Source: Archegozetes longisetosus (lineage: Eukaryota > Arthropoda > Arachnida > Sarcoptiformes > Trhypochthoniidae). Taken from it: a stretch of 64,000 nt of DNA. The stretch covers positions 6,670,001 through 6,734,000 of the forward strand of contig JAEMBT020000002.1 in assembly GCA_018873245.2 (NCBI GenBank), in the 5' to 3' direction. A program made the position numbers and the translations under genes. The notes below the pieces were generated by a model that was not told where the DNA came from, ran no database searches, and saw only the letters and a program-made list of their open reading frames with translations. Below are positions 38,082 through 51,402 of this stretch, piece by piece (position 1 is the first letter of the stretch; each line of letters opens with the position of its first letter).

Positions 38082-39859
38082 ATGCTTATCAAAGAATTGT
38101 GAGTTAAATGTTTATAAATAATCAAATAATTAGAGACTAATTCAAACCGGTATTAATATAATGATTATTTGTTTTATTCAACACCAGTCGTATAATTCTT
38201 CCGCTGACTGTTGAAGAAGTAAGTAAAATAGATAGTGAATATTAGTTGATATTTGTAAGTAATGATTTATTTTGATGTTAAGTACCAAATCGGTCAGTTG
38301 TATTCGGTGGCGGAAGCCAGTAAAAACGAGACCGGCGGTGGGGAAGGCGTTGAGGTAATCAAAAACGAGCCTTTCGATAACTATCCACTTCTTGGCGGCA
38401 AGTTTACCAAAGGACAGTACACTTATAAAATATATCATTTAGCCAGGTATCACTCATCTTATTCAATATCACTTCTCTAATTCTCTTAATTGCATTTCCC
38501 TTTTACACCTAATTTAAGTTCTAATTAACTCTTGGCCACCAGTTCAACCTATCATTTAATCTAACCTTACATCTAATCAAACATAACATCTAATCTAATG
38601 CTATATCGTTTGTCCAAATCCAACAAATCTGAGCCCCAACTATTGAGTCTATTCCACCATTGGTTAAAACCAAAATCATATGAAATGCAATTTAATTGAA
38701 ATAAAATGATTACAGAAATGAAGCTGTCATAAGAACATAAAGTAATAAGTGATTAATTTTATTTTTGATGAAAATCTAGTAAAGTTCCCACATTTGTCAA
38801 ATTCCTCGCACCTAAAGGTTCGCTTGAAATACACGAAGAAGCATGGAATGCATATCCATATTGTAAAACTGTTATTACTGTAAGTCTCATTTATATCTTT
38901 CATCAATTATATCCTAAACTCACTTCATCAGACGGCCAAACACTTCAATTTCTCTCTACTAGTCTCTTAGGGATCTTATACTTAATGTCATGACTTATCC
39001 TGATTTGTTTTCAATAGAACCCCGACTACATGAAAAATAATTTTCATATCACTATCGAGACCATGCATTCTCCAGACAGAGGAACTCAAGAAAATGCACA
39101 TGAATTGCCACCTGAAAAGTTGAAAGTTCGAGACGTAGTCTTTGTTGATATTGCAAATGATACTGTACTCAATAAAGTATGTAATTCTAAGGTTATATCA
39201 TTTTCCTTATTTTATACGTGCATTCAATTATTGATTTGATTCACAGTAATTGCATCCACAAGTTCAATATTATCAAAGCTTGTTTTATTAAAAATACTTT
39301 TGAATAGGATTACAAAGAATCTGAAGACCCAACGAAATTCAAATCTCAAAAGACAGGAAGAGGTCCCTTAGTTGGGAATTGGAAGGTGAGCTATTTTGAG
39401 GAAAAATGAAAGATAATTGAAGTTTTCCTCTTTTAGGAAACAGCAGAGCCGACCATGTGCGCCTACAAGTTAGTCACTGTAGAATTTAAATGGTTTGGAT
39501 TTCAAAATAAAGTTGAATCATTCATTCAAAAGGTTAGCTTAGACTAAGTTCACTCTTTGATCCGCTGTCTTATAGTTACTTATCTGTTGATTCGTTAATA
39601 CAGACTGAAAGACGCATATTTTTGAATTTTCATCGGCAAGTCTTTTGCTGGTTAGACCGATGGCATGGACTAACAATGCAAGATATTCGTGATTTAGAAG
39701 ATAGGACCAAAAAGGAATTGGACGAGGTATGAACATTATTGAGATAGAAGTGATTTGAAAAATGATGACAAGTTATAAACTGTGATAAGTTATTAAATAC
39801 TATTTAATTTGCAGCAACGAAATAAAGGCCTAGTAAGAGGAACACAAGGCGATGAATAA
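38082..39859 (+). CDS. PITPNA: Class I phosphatidylinositol transfer protein (270 aa)
   Basis: It exchanges phosphatidylinositol and phosphatidylcholine between membranes and supports phosphoinositide signalling and cytokinesis (vibrator in flies). Exons: 38082-38098, 38188-38218, 38283-38446, 38780-38879, 39018-39176, 39308-39385, 39437-39532, 39604-39726, 39815-39859. The first coding exon is only 17 bases (MLIKE plus two bases). Landmarks are [92 protein letters not shown] and [16 protein letters not shown]. Length equals human PITPNA/B within one residue. It is single-domain, without the extra regions of RdgB proteins. Convergent with SPPL3. Confidence 0.96.
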
Positions 39860-41843
39860 TGTTTAATCTTATTAATCTAAGTTAATTCTACTAAATCTTA
39901 TGCCAATCGAAGATTATGTTGACATCAAATGTTAATGTTTTAGATGAATGTTATAAAATTAACTTTTCTTAAATTGAGTCAATGATTATTAATCGCGGGT
40001 TAAATCAAAATTATTGCATAAGTTATTTAAGATTGTCCGAAGCTATCGAAGCCATTAACTGTATTAATTTATATTATAATTTACGTTACTATTATATATC
40101 AATATTCAACAATTGAGTCAATTATGCGAGTCATAAGTGAACAGTCACCTCGATTCGTTCATTAAACCTATCATTAGGTTTCTTAAGTTCGCACAGTTGT
40201 CACTTTTCATGCCTTCAGGCAGTGTCTTTCAGTAATTCTTGCGTTTGTAAAGTTTTTAGTTGGCGTTTGCTTCTTCGCAGACTCTTTTGGAAAGAATCAG
40301 AAAATCAGTTTGTAACGAATGCATGGTTTGTTTATTAACTCAGTTTTTATATTATTTTTTCTATGTTTAAATTATCTCAAATCAGGATTTAATCAGAAAA
40401 TATCTCAAATTTTAAAATAAAAGATAATGCATTCCATTATTTAAGATGTATTCCTAACATAATAGCAGTTTTGAAAATGTGATGTAAATTATAAATTACA
40501 TTCATATGCGTGCAAATTATTCAAAGATGTATAAATTAAAATATATAATTAATGTATTACAGTTATCAATTTAGTTGATTCAATTATATTATAAAGATTA
40601 TTCTTTTTAAATATAACAGTGCTTTTGATTTTTTAAACTATTCAATTCTAACTATTTCGGTATTTTTCTGTTTAAGGTTCATGTAGGGATTCAGCATACA
40701 GTCACTCAAACTTATACCTAGTATTCCCTTACCTATCCTAACTTCATCTAAATTAATCCTATTCTTGTCATATTTATTTCAGTTAGGTTAGGTAAGGGAT
40801 TGCAGTGTTAGGCATAGGACAATGATGTTGTGATCATCACATCACTCTTATACCAAATCCCATGTCAACCATAAACCGAATGATAGCCATTATTTAATGC
40901 TATTTTATTCATGATTTATTTGACTTTTTCTGTGCACTAACATTTTAGTCTCATTGGCATATCATAAAAGACATTGTATTGAGTGAAAAGTATTTAAGAT
41001 AAATATAATTAAATGCCTTCAAGCAGCTATGCATTGCGTTTCATCTTTTTGTTAACTTTAAAAATATCCCTAAAGTTAGTTTCGGTGTTTTGCTTAAATC
41101 CAAGACTTTGGTTATAGAATCGACTAAAAATACTATTTGAAATATTGAACACCAAGATCTAAATTCAAGTTTGAATAAAGTGAAAAAATAGAGAAAATAC
41201 AAAAGAATTATATCCAATTCAACTTTATTAATGGTCATATGAAATTTAAATTTGATAAAAACGTGCATTAATTGATACAATCATTTGAAAGACGTAAAAC
41301 TCGTCTAATTTAAATATATTTAAAATGATTCCTAATGAAAACTATAACAAAATGTGACTAATTATAATTTAAAAATAAAACGTTTCATGATTGTATAAGA
41401 AGTATATATATATTTACAGTCAATTAGTTGAAATAATTATATATGTAGTATGTGTGTTGTGTGTAATGAATAGATTTGAATTTTGAAAATTCAATAAATC
41501 AATGTTAAGACGAAAAGACAAGACAAAAACACGTCTTACAATTGAATTAGTGAAATCATCTATATTACAAGTCAGTAAATCAGTCAAAGTATCAAATATG
41601 AAATAACCCAGGATTAGGTAAATCTAATTTGAAGGAGTATTGATTTAAATAAAATACAAGTAATATATCAATAGTAGGAGCTACATTATATACAACTAGT
41701 CCAGTATTAGTTCAGTGATTTTAGCACATCCACGAAACTTGTGTTTAAATTAGACTGTTCGCAAGCTTGATTATTCACATGAGATATATATACATTTTTC
41801 GAGATTCTTTTAATGGATGAATGTTGTGCTGAAGTATTAAATA
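39860..41843. other. Intergenic region between convergent PITP and SPPL3
   Basis: Carries 3' untranslated sequence of both genes and one dispersed MITE copy (about 40651-40890). The 79-codon frame at 41041-41280 (-) shows no homology. Confidence 0.5.
40651..40890. mobile_element. Dispersed foldback MITE, copy 1
   Basis: The right end reads, on the minus strand, TCGGTTTATGGTTGACATGG...GTATAAGAGTGATGTGATGATCACAACATCATTG. A degenerate partner (AAGGTTCATGTAGGGATTCA) is on the left. The centre contains CCCTTACC/GGTAAGGG arms. The same signatures occur at about 42000, 56231 and 58335. Confidence 0.6.
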
Positions 41844-43977
41844 TCATACTTCAAGATGTTTAGGCAAATTGGATGTAATAAAAGGTTCGCTCCACATGCG
41901 TCTCAGATCACCCTATTATCAGTTAATAATTTTAAGTTCATTTAAATCATTGTACACTTTTATGATTAAGCTTTCTCAAACAATAGAAAAGAGGGTTAGA
42001 GTTGTTTTAAAATGGGTTCATAGTGAAGGTAAAGTTTGGATAGAAAAGAGTGATGTGGTCAGCAGAACATTGTTCTTCCATGATTCACATTCCCTTACCT
42101 AGCTTAACATATCTTAACTTAAATTAGTTGCATTGATAATATATTGGAGTTAAGTTAGGTCAGGTAAAGAGAATGCTAAAACATGGCATAAAGTTGTTGT
42201 GATAACCACATAACTCGGTTGTGCCCAAAACCTACATCAACCATAAACAGAACTTTAATTGAAAAGGAATCTACTGTTTGAGAATAGTTATAAAATAGCT
42301 AAGTTTCTGATGACAAATTAGATAACTAACCTTAATATAAGCCATAGTTAATAGTGGAAGTAACGTAAATGGAACTAAATATAGAAGTGCGGGTTGAGCC
42401 GCTTTGAACACCTCAGATGATACCGTAGCTGTCAGTAGGCCTAAACATTAAATCAACACTCAATTACAGATCTATTGAATCTAGAAATTTTGCTCGACTT
42501 TCATACCAAAAAAATAACCAATGAGTGAGCAATGAAAATATGTGATTTTATTTAAATGATTGGGAGGTGGAACACCGGCTTCAACCGAACTCAGTTGTGA
42601 CCTTTTGTAAGCGTCGTATCTGAGTACGAAACATAACAATAATCCAGGCATAACCTTAAATAGATGAAGTTAAATAATGAAATATTGTGTATTTAGTTAA
42701 GGTGAAAATGCATACGATATCTCCGAGTCCTAACATAGAGAAGTGCCCGTTGTTTTGCATACTTGGAAATATCAATTTTCCAGGTAATGATAATTTCGGG
42801 GGCTCTTTTACACCATTCAGGTGAAGTTTTTTAGCTACTATTCCAACTGGATTTTCCGCAGTCTTTGTAGCCACTCGTACCTAATTTGATTTAGTCAAAG
42901 TTGAATTAACTTGAACAGAATTAAATCAAATGACATACCATAACATTAGAACTGAAAATATAAGATGAAAAGAAGACCCAAAAGACGTCATAAATAAGTA
43001 GGCCAGTAAGAAGAAGAGTGGATACTTTGAGACTTGGGAGTCGAACGAAAGCGATGAATGCAACGCATAGTCCCATTCCCATGGCGTCCATCAGAAGCCA
43101 ATGTCCGGTTAGGATCCATATGCAAACAATTGTGACCGACAACGAAAATGATACCAATTCAGCCACTGTGAAGCGACCACACATCCCAAATGATACTCTT
43201 GACAAGTAATAAAGTTGTGGTTAAGTCTTATTTTCTCGAATATGAGCTGAAGACTTACTTCTTTTTTTCAGTACATGGTCTTAATATGTATTGACACATA
43301 GGAAGCAGTAGAAATGCTAAAGCAATCGCTGCTATGACTAATCCAATAAATTAAACAATTCAAATATTTAGTCAAACAATATAATAATCAATTGATTGCA
43401 ATCAACTCACTCGCAGTACAAATCGCAAAAAGCGTTTGCATCGAATCAAAAAAGAAAAACATAATTAATAGTGAAACTGATGCGCCCAATGGTAGACATA
43501 ATGCTTGCATTGTGTCTAAGGTTTGAACACCTGACAAATGACAATAAAAAGTGACATTACTGACAAGTAATTTGACATTTAATCGCTTATTAAGACTAAC
43601 TGTTTTCTGTGTTTTGTACGCCAGAGTCTTTTTCTTTTTGTTTGGCCTCTTGTTCCATATTTAAAGATCTAATTAGTTAAGTTAAGAATTAGTTGAGAAT
43701 CAATTGAATAATACATAAAGCAAATAATTGGTTAAAGAATCAACCAAATAATAAATATGAGCAATGAATCAGTTCTGAATCAATCAAATAATGAATATAA
43801 GCAATGAATGAGTTAACAATCAATTGAATAAATATAAACAATAGAAATATAAGCGAAAGTTTATGACAGGTTCAATAATATTAGTAACAATGGTATTGAC
43901 CTAAAGCTGCCGTAAACGATAAGCAACATTGATATCAAAAACGTTGAGACTCGCGAGGAATCCACCAAAGAGTACAT
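41844..43977 (-). CDS. SPPL3: Signal peptide peptidase-like 3 (SPPL3), 362 aa
   Basis: It is a multipass intramembrane aspartyl protease of the Golgi; the vertebrate enzyme cuts type II membrane proteins such as glycosyltransferases. Exons on the minus strand: 43901-43977, 43601-43668, 43411-43530, 43259-43331, 42939-43197, 42716-42880, 42507-42654, 42331-42440, 41844-41912. The catalytic YD pair is Y182-D183 ([11 protein letters not shown]) and GxGD is at 250-253 (GLGDI). The PAL motif ([16 protein letters not shown]) and the C-terminal [11 protein letters not shown] are present. Length is close to human (384). The model starts at MYSLVDSS; an upstream short coding exon is possible because CATAG directly precedes this ATG. 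Same strand as KLHL10, 1.4 kb downstream of its stop. Confidence 0.95.
42000..42255. mobile_element. Dispersed foldback MITE, copy 2, in the last SPPL3 intron
   Basis: The right end on the minus strand reads CTGTTTATGGTTGATGTAGG...GTTATGTGGTTATCACAACAAC; a degenerate left partner (ATGGGTTCATAGTGAAGG, AGAACATTGTTCT) faces it. CCCTTACCTAGC and GGTCAGGTAAAG lie near the middle. It sits in the intron between 41912 and 42331. Confidence 0.55.
43669..43862. repeat. Degenerate tandem repeat in SPPL3 intron 1
   Basis: A unit of about 55 to 60 bases containing GAATCAATYRAATAAT...ATAARCAAT is repeated three to four times with mismatches. It fills most of the first intron. Confidence 0.55.
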
Positions 43978-45386
43978 CCTATGAGTAAATCGAATTTAGA
44001 TTTCAATTAATCACTCAATCAATAGATAATTGCTATGAATTAAAACTACAAACAAAATACAAACCATTGATATTCACTCATAATGTAATCGTTAATATAA
44101 TAAGAAATAAATTGCTGAAAATTGAATAACTAATGGAATTTAGTATGAGGTTTGATGATAAATAATATAATTTAAAACATGTGGCAAATGAGAGAATGTA
44201 TTGATAAGCAATGATTGAGTTATTGTCTGATTAAATGACAATCAAATGGTTGTCAACAATCAATTCAATCATTATTTGATTGCTTCAAATGACATAATAT
44301 TAAAAATGAAATAATCAGATAATAAAACATATATTAATATAGGAAATAAATGTTAAAAACATGACTAATATATTGGATTAATATATTTGATATAAATAAT
44401 TAGAAGAATTGCAACGTTTGCAAAGCTCTGCTTCACTTCAATTCACTTAATTTCTGGTCGAATAATAATAAAGCTCTCATTTGCGTGCATTTCAACTATT
44501 GTTGTCAGACTCATACGAATGAACTGAACTGCAAGTCGAGATACTACCAATAGTTTCTTAACAATTACAGGCTATGAGCTTTGTTGTAATGCATTTCTTA
44601 GTTCAAATTCCACACACTACGTCTATTTTCTTAATACCTCAATGCCTGTACTTTTGTAAGAGTCAAACCAAAGGGGTATTGATTAGGAGCCAATTTGAGA
44701 GGACGTACAATGTGTAGGGAATGATTTGCACATTTTGACACAACTGATACTAATACCTGTTTTATAGCGCATCGCTTGTCAAACTTTTTCCTCTTTGGCC
44801 TCCTTAAGGTTAATTACAAGGTAAATAAAGCCTTTGAATTCCTTCTGAAACACCTAAATATTTTATTTTCCCAACGCGACTGATAAGACCTTAAGATTAT
44901 TTGCAACGGTACGCTCTCTTTCCTCACCTTTATGGTGAAAACTTTTAAGCAAAGTTAGATTAATTCTTAAACCTAACAATTCAATACTTGAATAACCGTC
45001 ATACGAAACTTTAAGAAAATCTTTTACTACTTTTATAGCTAATCCTGAATTGTATTCAATGAAATTAAAGCATATTTTAAGGTTAAATTCCAATTAGTTG
45101 ACGGAATCTTAATTTAAAGAAAGTCAAACATAAAAGCTTAATTATTAACTTTTTATCATTGAAAAATTTAATAAGATATTATTATAAACTTCGATTGTGG
45201 TTCAATACTAAAAAGTCTGATGGATAAATCTATTTCCTTATTATATTCAGAGTAATTTTTAATTCTTTTTTTAGCACAACTAATACAAGAATTTTGACTG
45301 AAATTTTGAATGTCAACTTTTGACTATATAGAGGTACTTAATGTTCTACGAGGTATCAATTATTTCAAGTTTACTTCAGAACAACT
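43978..45386. other. Spacer between SPPL3 and KLHL10 (same strand)
   Basis: Holds the KLHL10 3' flank and the SPPL3 promoter region. The 76-codon frame at 44863-45093 (-) is not recognisable. Nothing else seen. Confidence 0.5.
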
Positions 45387-48045
45387 TTACTTCAATTGTC
45401 TTCTAAGCCAAGTGTATTGTTGACCATTTTCTAACTGATTGACGACACACGCACTCAGTGCACTTTTGTGTTCATTCATTTTCCACATTTGTTGCCAACT
45501 ATTTGTTATTGGATCATATGCCTCAACATCTGATATTGTGGTCGATCCCTATAATTCAAAGGTTTATAATGAAGTTTTACACTTTTCACAAACAATTAAT
45601 TAGTTATACATTAAAACCTCCGATGACATAAATGAGGTTTTCTAAGACAGCGCTCGCAAAGTTTGATCGCGGAATATTCATATCGGCCAAAAGTATCCAC
45701 TTTTTGTATTTTGGTTCATATCTCTCTAAAGATGTTTGTCTTGAGATTCCATCATTTCCTCCCACAGCATATAAACAATTGTCGAACTGAACCAATTGGA
45801 CACCACTTCGCGGACGATTCATTGGAGTGATAAAAGTCCATTCATTAACAGATGGATCGTAAACTTCAGCGGTGTTTAATACTTCACTACCTATTAATCA
45901 ATGACAAAAACAGCTTTTAGTGTAGATATAAAAATTGAACAAAAGTATTTTAGCTTTATCCATACCATTGAAACCGCCGACAATATAAACTTTACCTAAA
46001 ATCAGAATAAATTATTGAGAGATTATCAGAAATTTAAACAGTTTTGACATTTAGGAATAACCCTCTAATTCGGTCGCAGAGGCATCACTTCTCTTATGGT
46101 TCATATGTGCGATTAGATACCACTGATTCTCTCTATAATCATATCTCTGTATCAGAAGTGAAAAATTGAATTGACTTAACAAACAAAACAATAGTAGAAT
46201 CAAATAGAAAACTGACTTCTGCTGAACTCGTTCTGACAGTTCCGTCAAAACCGCCCTAAAGTACAAAAACAATGATTTCAAATGAGAAACAGTTTAGTTT
46301 GAGAAAAGTAGTCAAATCTTACGATCGCATATATAAGTCCGTCACAAAGTGCAACACTTACGTAACATCTGTTTCAGTATTAAAACAATAAATGATTACT
46401 TCGATTAACATTGAAGTCATGCAAACAAAATAAAATCAAGAACCAATGTAGAGGACCTTGCCCAATGCATACATGATCTGTTGATCCATGTCTTCTCCAA
46501 TGGATTGAATGCAATGACAGAATTGAAATGTTGTCTTCCCTTAATTGTGAAAAACCAATGATTAACTTAAAAACACTAAATTTGATTCAAGTCTTACATC
46601 AAAGCCACCGATTATGTAAATCAATCCATTCAGATGTACCAAACCGTGATATGCACGATATGGACCAGAACTAAAACAAAAACAATCTGTTAATCAGTTG
46701 ATCGAAAAGAAATATTGAACAAAATCTGACCGAAAACTTGTGTCGTCTGCTAAATACCACTTATTAACGCGACAGTCATATGTCTCGAGAGTGTTTGTTG
46801 CGTTAGAACAACTCCAACCACCGAATACAAATAAAATATCTGTCGGTATTCTTGGTCTCAAAAATGGATGCAAATTAATGTCAAACTTTGATGGCAGTGG
46901 ATGCAAATGGATGTCATTGAGCACAGCCAATACTCTCTCAATGTATTGTCTTAGTTGTGGATTAGAGGAAACGAGACAATTCTCGTAAACCATTGTCGAA
47001 ACAAACCTTTTAATTATTAATTACATAATTCAGTTTTCAGTCATTTATTGGTTTTGAATGTTATGCAAAGCTTGAGTTCTTACTTTAACGAACAATTTCC
47101 AAATCTGACTAACTTTAATAACTTAGGGAAGTGTTCGACTCTTTGATTGTTGGCTGAAATCCATGATAACAAAGAAGAATAAGTCATTTCTTCTCGACTT
47201 ACATTCAATCGGTCGTCACCGAACAGATCTGTGATTTGATCGCAACTCAATTTGAGGAAATCTTCGCACTCTCTCCAAACCTAAATTAGTTGAAAAAATT
47301 GGTCACAAATTGATTGTCTGAAAGAATGTGGTTCTTACTGATGAAAAGTTGTAAAGAATCAATTGTTTTGCTTTTTCTAAAACACTTTGCATCAAATACA
47401 TTTTCGACAACTGATAGATTCCTGAAATATGATTAAAAATGTTTGAGAATATCTTTGAATTATTGAAATAAAATCAATCGTTATATGACTTATGCAATTA
47501 TTCCGAGTCAACGATTCGATCAAATACTGATTGCAGTAATCGATGGCTCCAATTATTTGAAGTCTGTTGACGGCACAAATCAATTTCTCGATATTTGATT
47601 CATTCAATCCATTGAGTTGTCCGATATACACAAAATGAACAATGATTTGCATCACATCGGATGAGATGTCGGGTAAAAAGACTTCTCGACTTTGATTTTC
47701 AGAGTAAAAGGTGTTTGAAAAGAGAGCCTTAAAGTAAGGACTGGCAGCAGAAAATACATTTCGATCGATGGCAAACTTTTTTGAGTTCGATGTAATAACA
47801 GTCGAGTCAACAAATACGCCGTTATTTCGGAGTTGAAGCAATTCGTTCATCCACTCGAGTCTTTCATTGCTGGACATGAAATCAAGTCTTAATTACTTAT
47901 ATTCTACTTAACAGTTGTTTTAAGTGATTTACGCAGTGTTTGTATTAATCAAATTAATGGTAACCGCTTTGGACATGTTTTTCCTGAGCGATAACTTGTT
48001 TTTCTTGGCTTTTAGTCCTTTAGATTTGATTGAATTCGAACTCAT
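45387..48045 (-). CDS. KLHL10: Kelch-like protein, KLHL10-type (621 aa)
   Basis: It is a BTB-BACK-Kelch adaptor for Cullin-3 ubiquitin ligases; KLHL10 is testis-specific in vertebrates and acts in spermatid individualisation in flies. Exons on the minus strand: 47933-48045, 47490-47887, 47339-47421, 47084-47280, 46731-47006, 46598-46670, 46457-46539, 46323-46368, 46217-46255, 46062-46146, 45966-45995, 45610-45890, 45387-45548. A basic N-terminal extension of about 40 residues comes from exon 1. BTB is at about 45-165, BACK at about 170-275, and six kelch repeats follow from about 310 (LFVFGGWS, YIIGGFD, YAIGGFDG, YIVGGFNG, YAVGGNDG, YVIGGFNG). RPRIPTDILFVFGGWS and MNHKRSDASATELEG favour KLHL10 over other KLHL members. 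One exon is only 30 bases. Its 621 residues compare with about 608 in human. Confidence 0.9.
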
Positions 48046-51000
48046 TTTCAGTACAATCGATATCTAAAACTTTCTCCTATTGAAGAGAATGCAAACAAAA
48101 CTACTCTAAGAACTGAATAACTGATGAAACTTAACAAATAAAAACCGTTGGAATAATTACAAATCTGATTATACTTATATGTGATTTAATTGTTAATCAC
48201 TTTATTGCGATTAATAGTGTTGAGCATCAGATTCTTTTAATTTCAATCATTAGTACCTTTTAGTGAGAATAATAGACAATATTGTTGGAAATCACTCTTA
48301 TTTTGAAGTCAATGGAATACAGATTTTGGCCCGTAAATGACCAAAACCTAAACTTATAGTATTATTAGTGTCTCAACAATACTGTCTATGATTTCAAACT
48401 AAAGTCGAGTGTTTTTGTGTTATTTCGATGAACTTCTTTAGATTAATTCTGAATTTCAAATACAATTTGAATGTTTAACAAAATCTCTCGAGACAACAAT
48501 CGGTTGACTAAAACTTTTGATTCAAATCTAAAGAAAAACAGAACTTGAGTTCGATTTTCAAAATTGTAAGTCATTTTATCGAAGCGACAAATCAAATAAT
48601 AACTGAAAGGATGACTCGATTAGTATAAATTGTGAGATAATATTCAATAATTTAAGAGTTTCAGTTTTGGTATAATCGACTCTTTTTAGCCTTACCTCAC
48701 CTTAACTTAACGGAAACGTTGGCGCGATTACATCAAAAGCCATTGACTCTAAAAGTTTCTAAAATCAGATTCGGTTTGATTTAGTTCGTGTTGAGTAAAC
48801 ACCAAAGTGACTGATCACACACTCAAATCAAACATTGTTTCAAACGACTGTTTCATTTAAAAACATTTCTATTCAATCATTGATTTGATCAAAATATTCG
48901 AAAACAAAATCAAATATGAATAATTGTCATCCATTACAATCTTTTATAATATTTAATGATTAACTATTGGTTTAGAAGCTAAATTTATTTCATCCTTAAG
49001 TGATTTCTTGAGCCAAAACACTGAATGGATCTAACCTTAAGTTGACATCTCGTTTTGAGTAATTGCGCAATTAGGCCATCGGACTTTGAATCGATTGTAT
49101 TTTTTAGATTTTAGAGATACCTCCAATTATCAGTTTCTTCATTTCTGAACATTTTTCAAGAATTGTATGTTCCGAACACAATATTTTTGTTAGGGCTTGA
49201 AAAAAACATTACTCGGGACCACATGTAAGTGTTGTACAGATCGTATTCTAAGGAGAGACCGTAACTGTATTCACTGTAAACTTGAAGTGTTATGATTTGC
49301 GGTACCATGTAATAACTCGTGCTGCCGAAGTGACCACACGAAGATCATACCTTTGGATCTATAAGCACCTTGAGTTTAATCAAAATCGCTTATTGTGACG
49401 ATGTTTAAGATCCAGACTTAGCTAAGCTTAGTTAGGCTTAGCTAAAATATATGTTCTCACTTTAGAACCTGTGGTGCCAAATTATTTTTATGCAAACGTA
49501 CTAAGGCAAAAACGTACTAAGGCAACTATCCGAAGACATTTGTGCGAAAGCAGTTTGATTATTTATCGGTCCAAACATATTTTGTGCTTAAGTCACTTAT
49601 ATGCAGATTCCACAAAAGTATGTGCTAATGTCATCAATAATCAAATGATCATAAGCTCAATAGTGTATTTGGTTCTATTTTCCAAAACAGATAATTCAGT
49701 TTTTAGTTTTTTTATCATTTTATCTGTTTTGGCTCAGTTCAAGTTGATTTTCTTACACGTCATTACTTTTCATTTGTTATTAATTCGGTTTATTTTCAAT
49801 GCTCTATAGACTATCGCAAAGCCTTCTCTGCTTATTTGCTTATTTCTATATCCATTTCATAATCCCGACACCTGAAAAATATGATTACGTGTTTTCAGTC
49901 CATTTTATGGTAGTTTGTACTCTTTAGTCGAATACAAGTCAGGAATTAGTGAAGGACTGAGTTTCTTTTCCAAATTGTTTTCTCTCGTGTTCGTTCACTG
50001 CCATCAAATTGAGACAAATGTTAAGCAAGTTGTGGATCAAATGTTTGATTGTAGAATAAATGCAATCTATTCTAGTGTTGCTTTTGACTAAAGAACCATT
50101 AGTGAATTTTCTAGGTTGAAAGTCTGTCGCTCCTCATTAAGTCTTATCAGTTTGTCTGTGTCTGCATTTTTTAGTCACTTCAACTGGTTCTCTTTTCTTT
50201 TCCTTTACGTCTTTCTTTTTTAGATTTTGTATTTATTTTTCACATTCCTTTTCCTTCCAACAAAAACATTTATAAATCGATGAAAGATGCACATAACTAT
50301 TTGGATTATTTGAATTTAAGGCGTTATACCAAGAGTGAACAAAGACTTATTTATCAGAATAACTTACTATAGCTTGAGTTGAAGCTTCAAATGAAGTTCT
50401 AACAGTAGTTATTAAACAAGATTTGTTTTATTCTAACCTGAACAAAAACTCAATAAAGTTTGATAATTCATTACGATTAATCTGTTTTATCGTAAACTAA
50501 TAATCTGAACCACACAGATTTGGGTAGGTAAAAGTGAAAGAAATAGTTTTTGAAACAAATTTCTAAACTATAGTAGTATTTGGCTTTAGTTAACAAGAAA
50601 AGTTGGCATCAATTGTAATTGGTTGCCAAAGCTATATTGATTGCTAACAATAATTGGTGCCACTTAACAAGTATTCAAAAAATATCAATAGTAATCATTC
50701 AAACTATAAAGTTGAAAAGAGTTGATTGAAATCAATTGAAAACTGTTTTATTCACCAAATACTGAATACACTGCCCTTTTATCCTTCAGTTAAGTACTAT
50801 TTTCACAATTGAATCACAATCATTTGATATTTTATCGTTTGTTGCCAATTCAATCTAACTTATGACTTCCTTTCAATTTAGATTTATTTGATTAGGATTA
50901 TCCGAAAAGTCACGCAAAAATTAATATAATTGCAAGTGTTTAACCCTCGAAGTCGTGCAAAACTTAACATAATCGAAAGTGTTTCACCCGAAATAGTAGG

Positions 51001-51402
51001 TATGGACTAATCCATTGAGCGCAAGGCTAAACATTGAACATTGAGTTGAGCGAAAGCCTAACAAACTTGTGTTTACTATGTCTTTCTCTCTCTCTGTGTC
51101 TTATATTTGTGTATGTGTTGTGCAGACCAAACATTGACCAAACATTCATTAATGCCTATCAGAACTTACCCAGCAATAAGATTGGAGTCATTCCATCATT
51201 ACATTAAGTTGAAGTGAATAATGATTGACTGATCCTATGATGAGGGGTTTGGCTATTATTGGAGATAATATGAAAATATGAAACACTATTGTTTGGTTTG
51301 AATTATGAGAGAAAGGCGTTGTTCACCACAACTGTTTTTATTGTTTTGAAAATTGTTATTATGAATATTTAGTGAAGAAATAGTGTTTAATAGTCTGAAG
51401 CG
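48046..51402. other. 3.4 kb divergent upstream region of KLHL10 and tetraspanin
   Basis: No exon recognised. The 112-codon frame at 49471-49809 (+) is hydrophobic but matches no family. A small inverted repeat with ATAGACAATATTGTTG arms lies at 48268-48390. TTAGCTAAGCTTAGTTAGG-like repeats lie near 49420, and a CT-rich run near 51080-51100. Confidence 0.5.
48268..48390. repeat. Small inverted repeat
   Basis: ATAGACAATATTGTTG (left) pairs with CAACAATACTGTCTAT (right) with one mismatch; about 90 bases lie between them. It may be a short MITE; no target duplication identified. Confidence 0.4.

Noticed and set aside
49471-49809. 112-codon open frame on the plus strand
   Set aside because: Low-complexity hydrophobic sequence with no family resemblance or upstream promoter signal.
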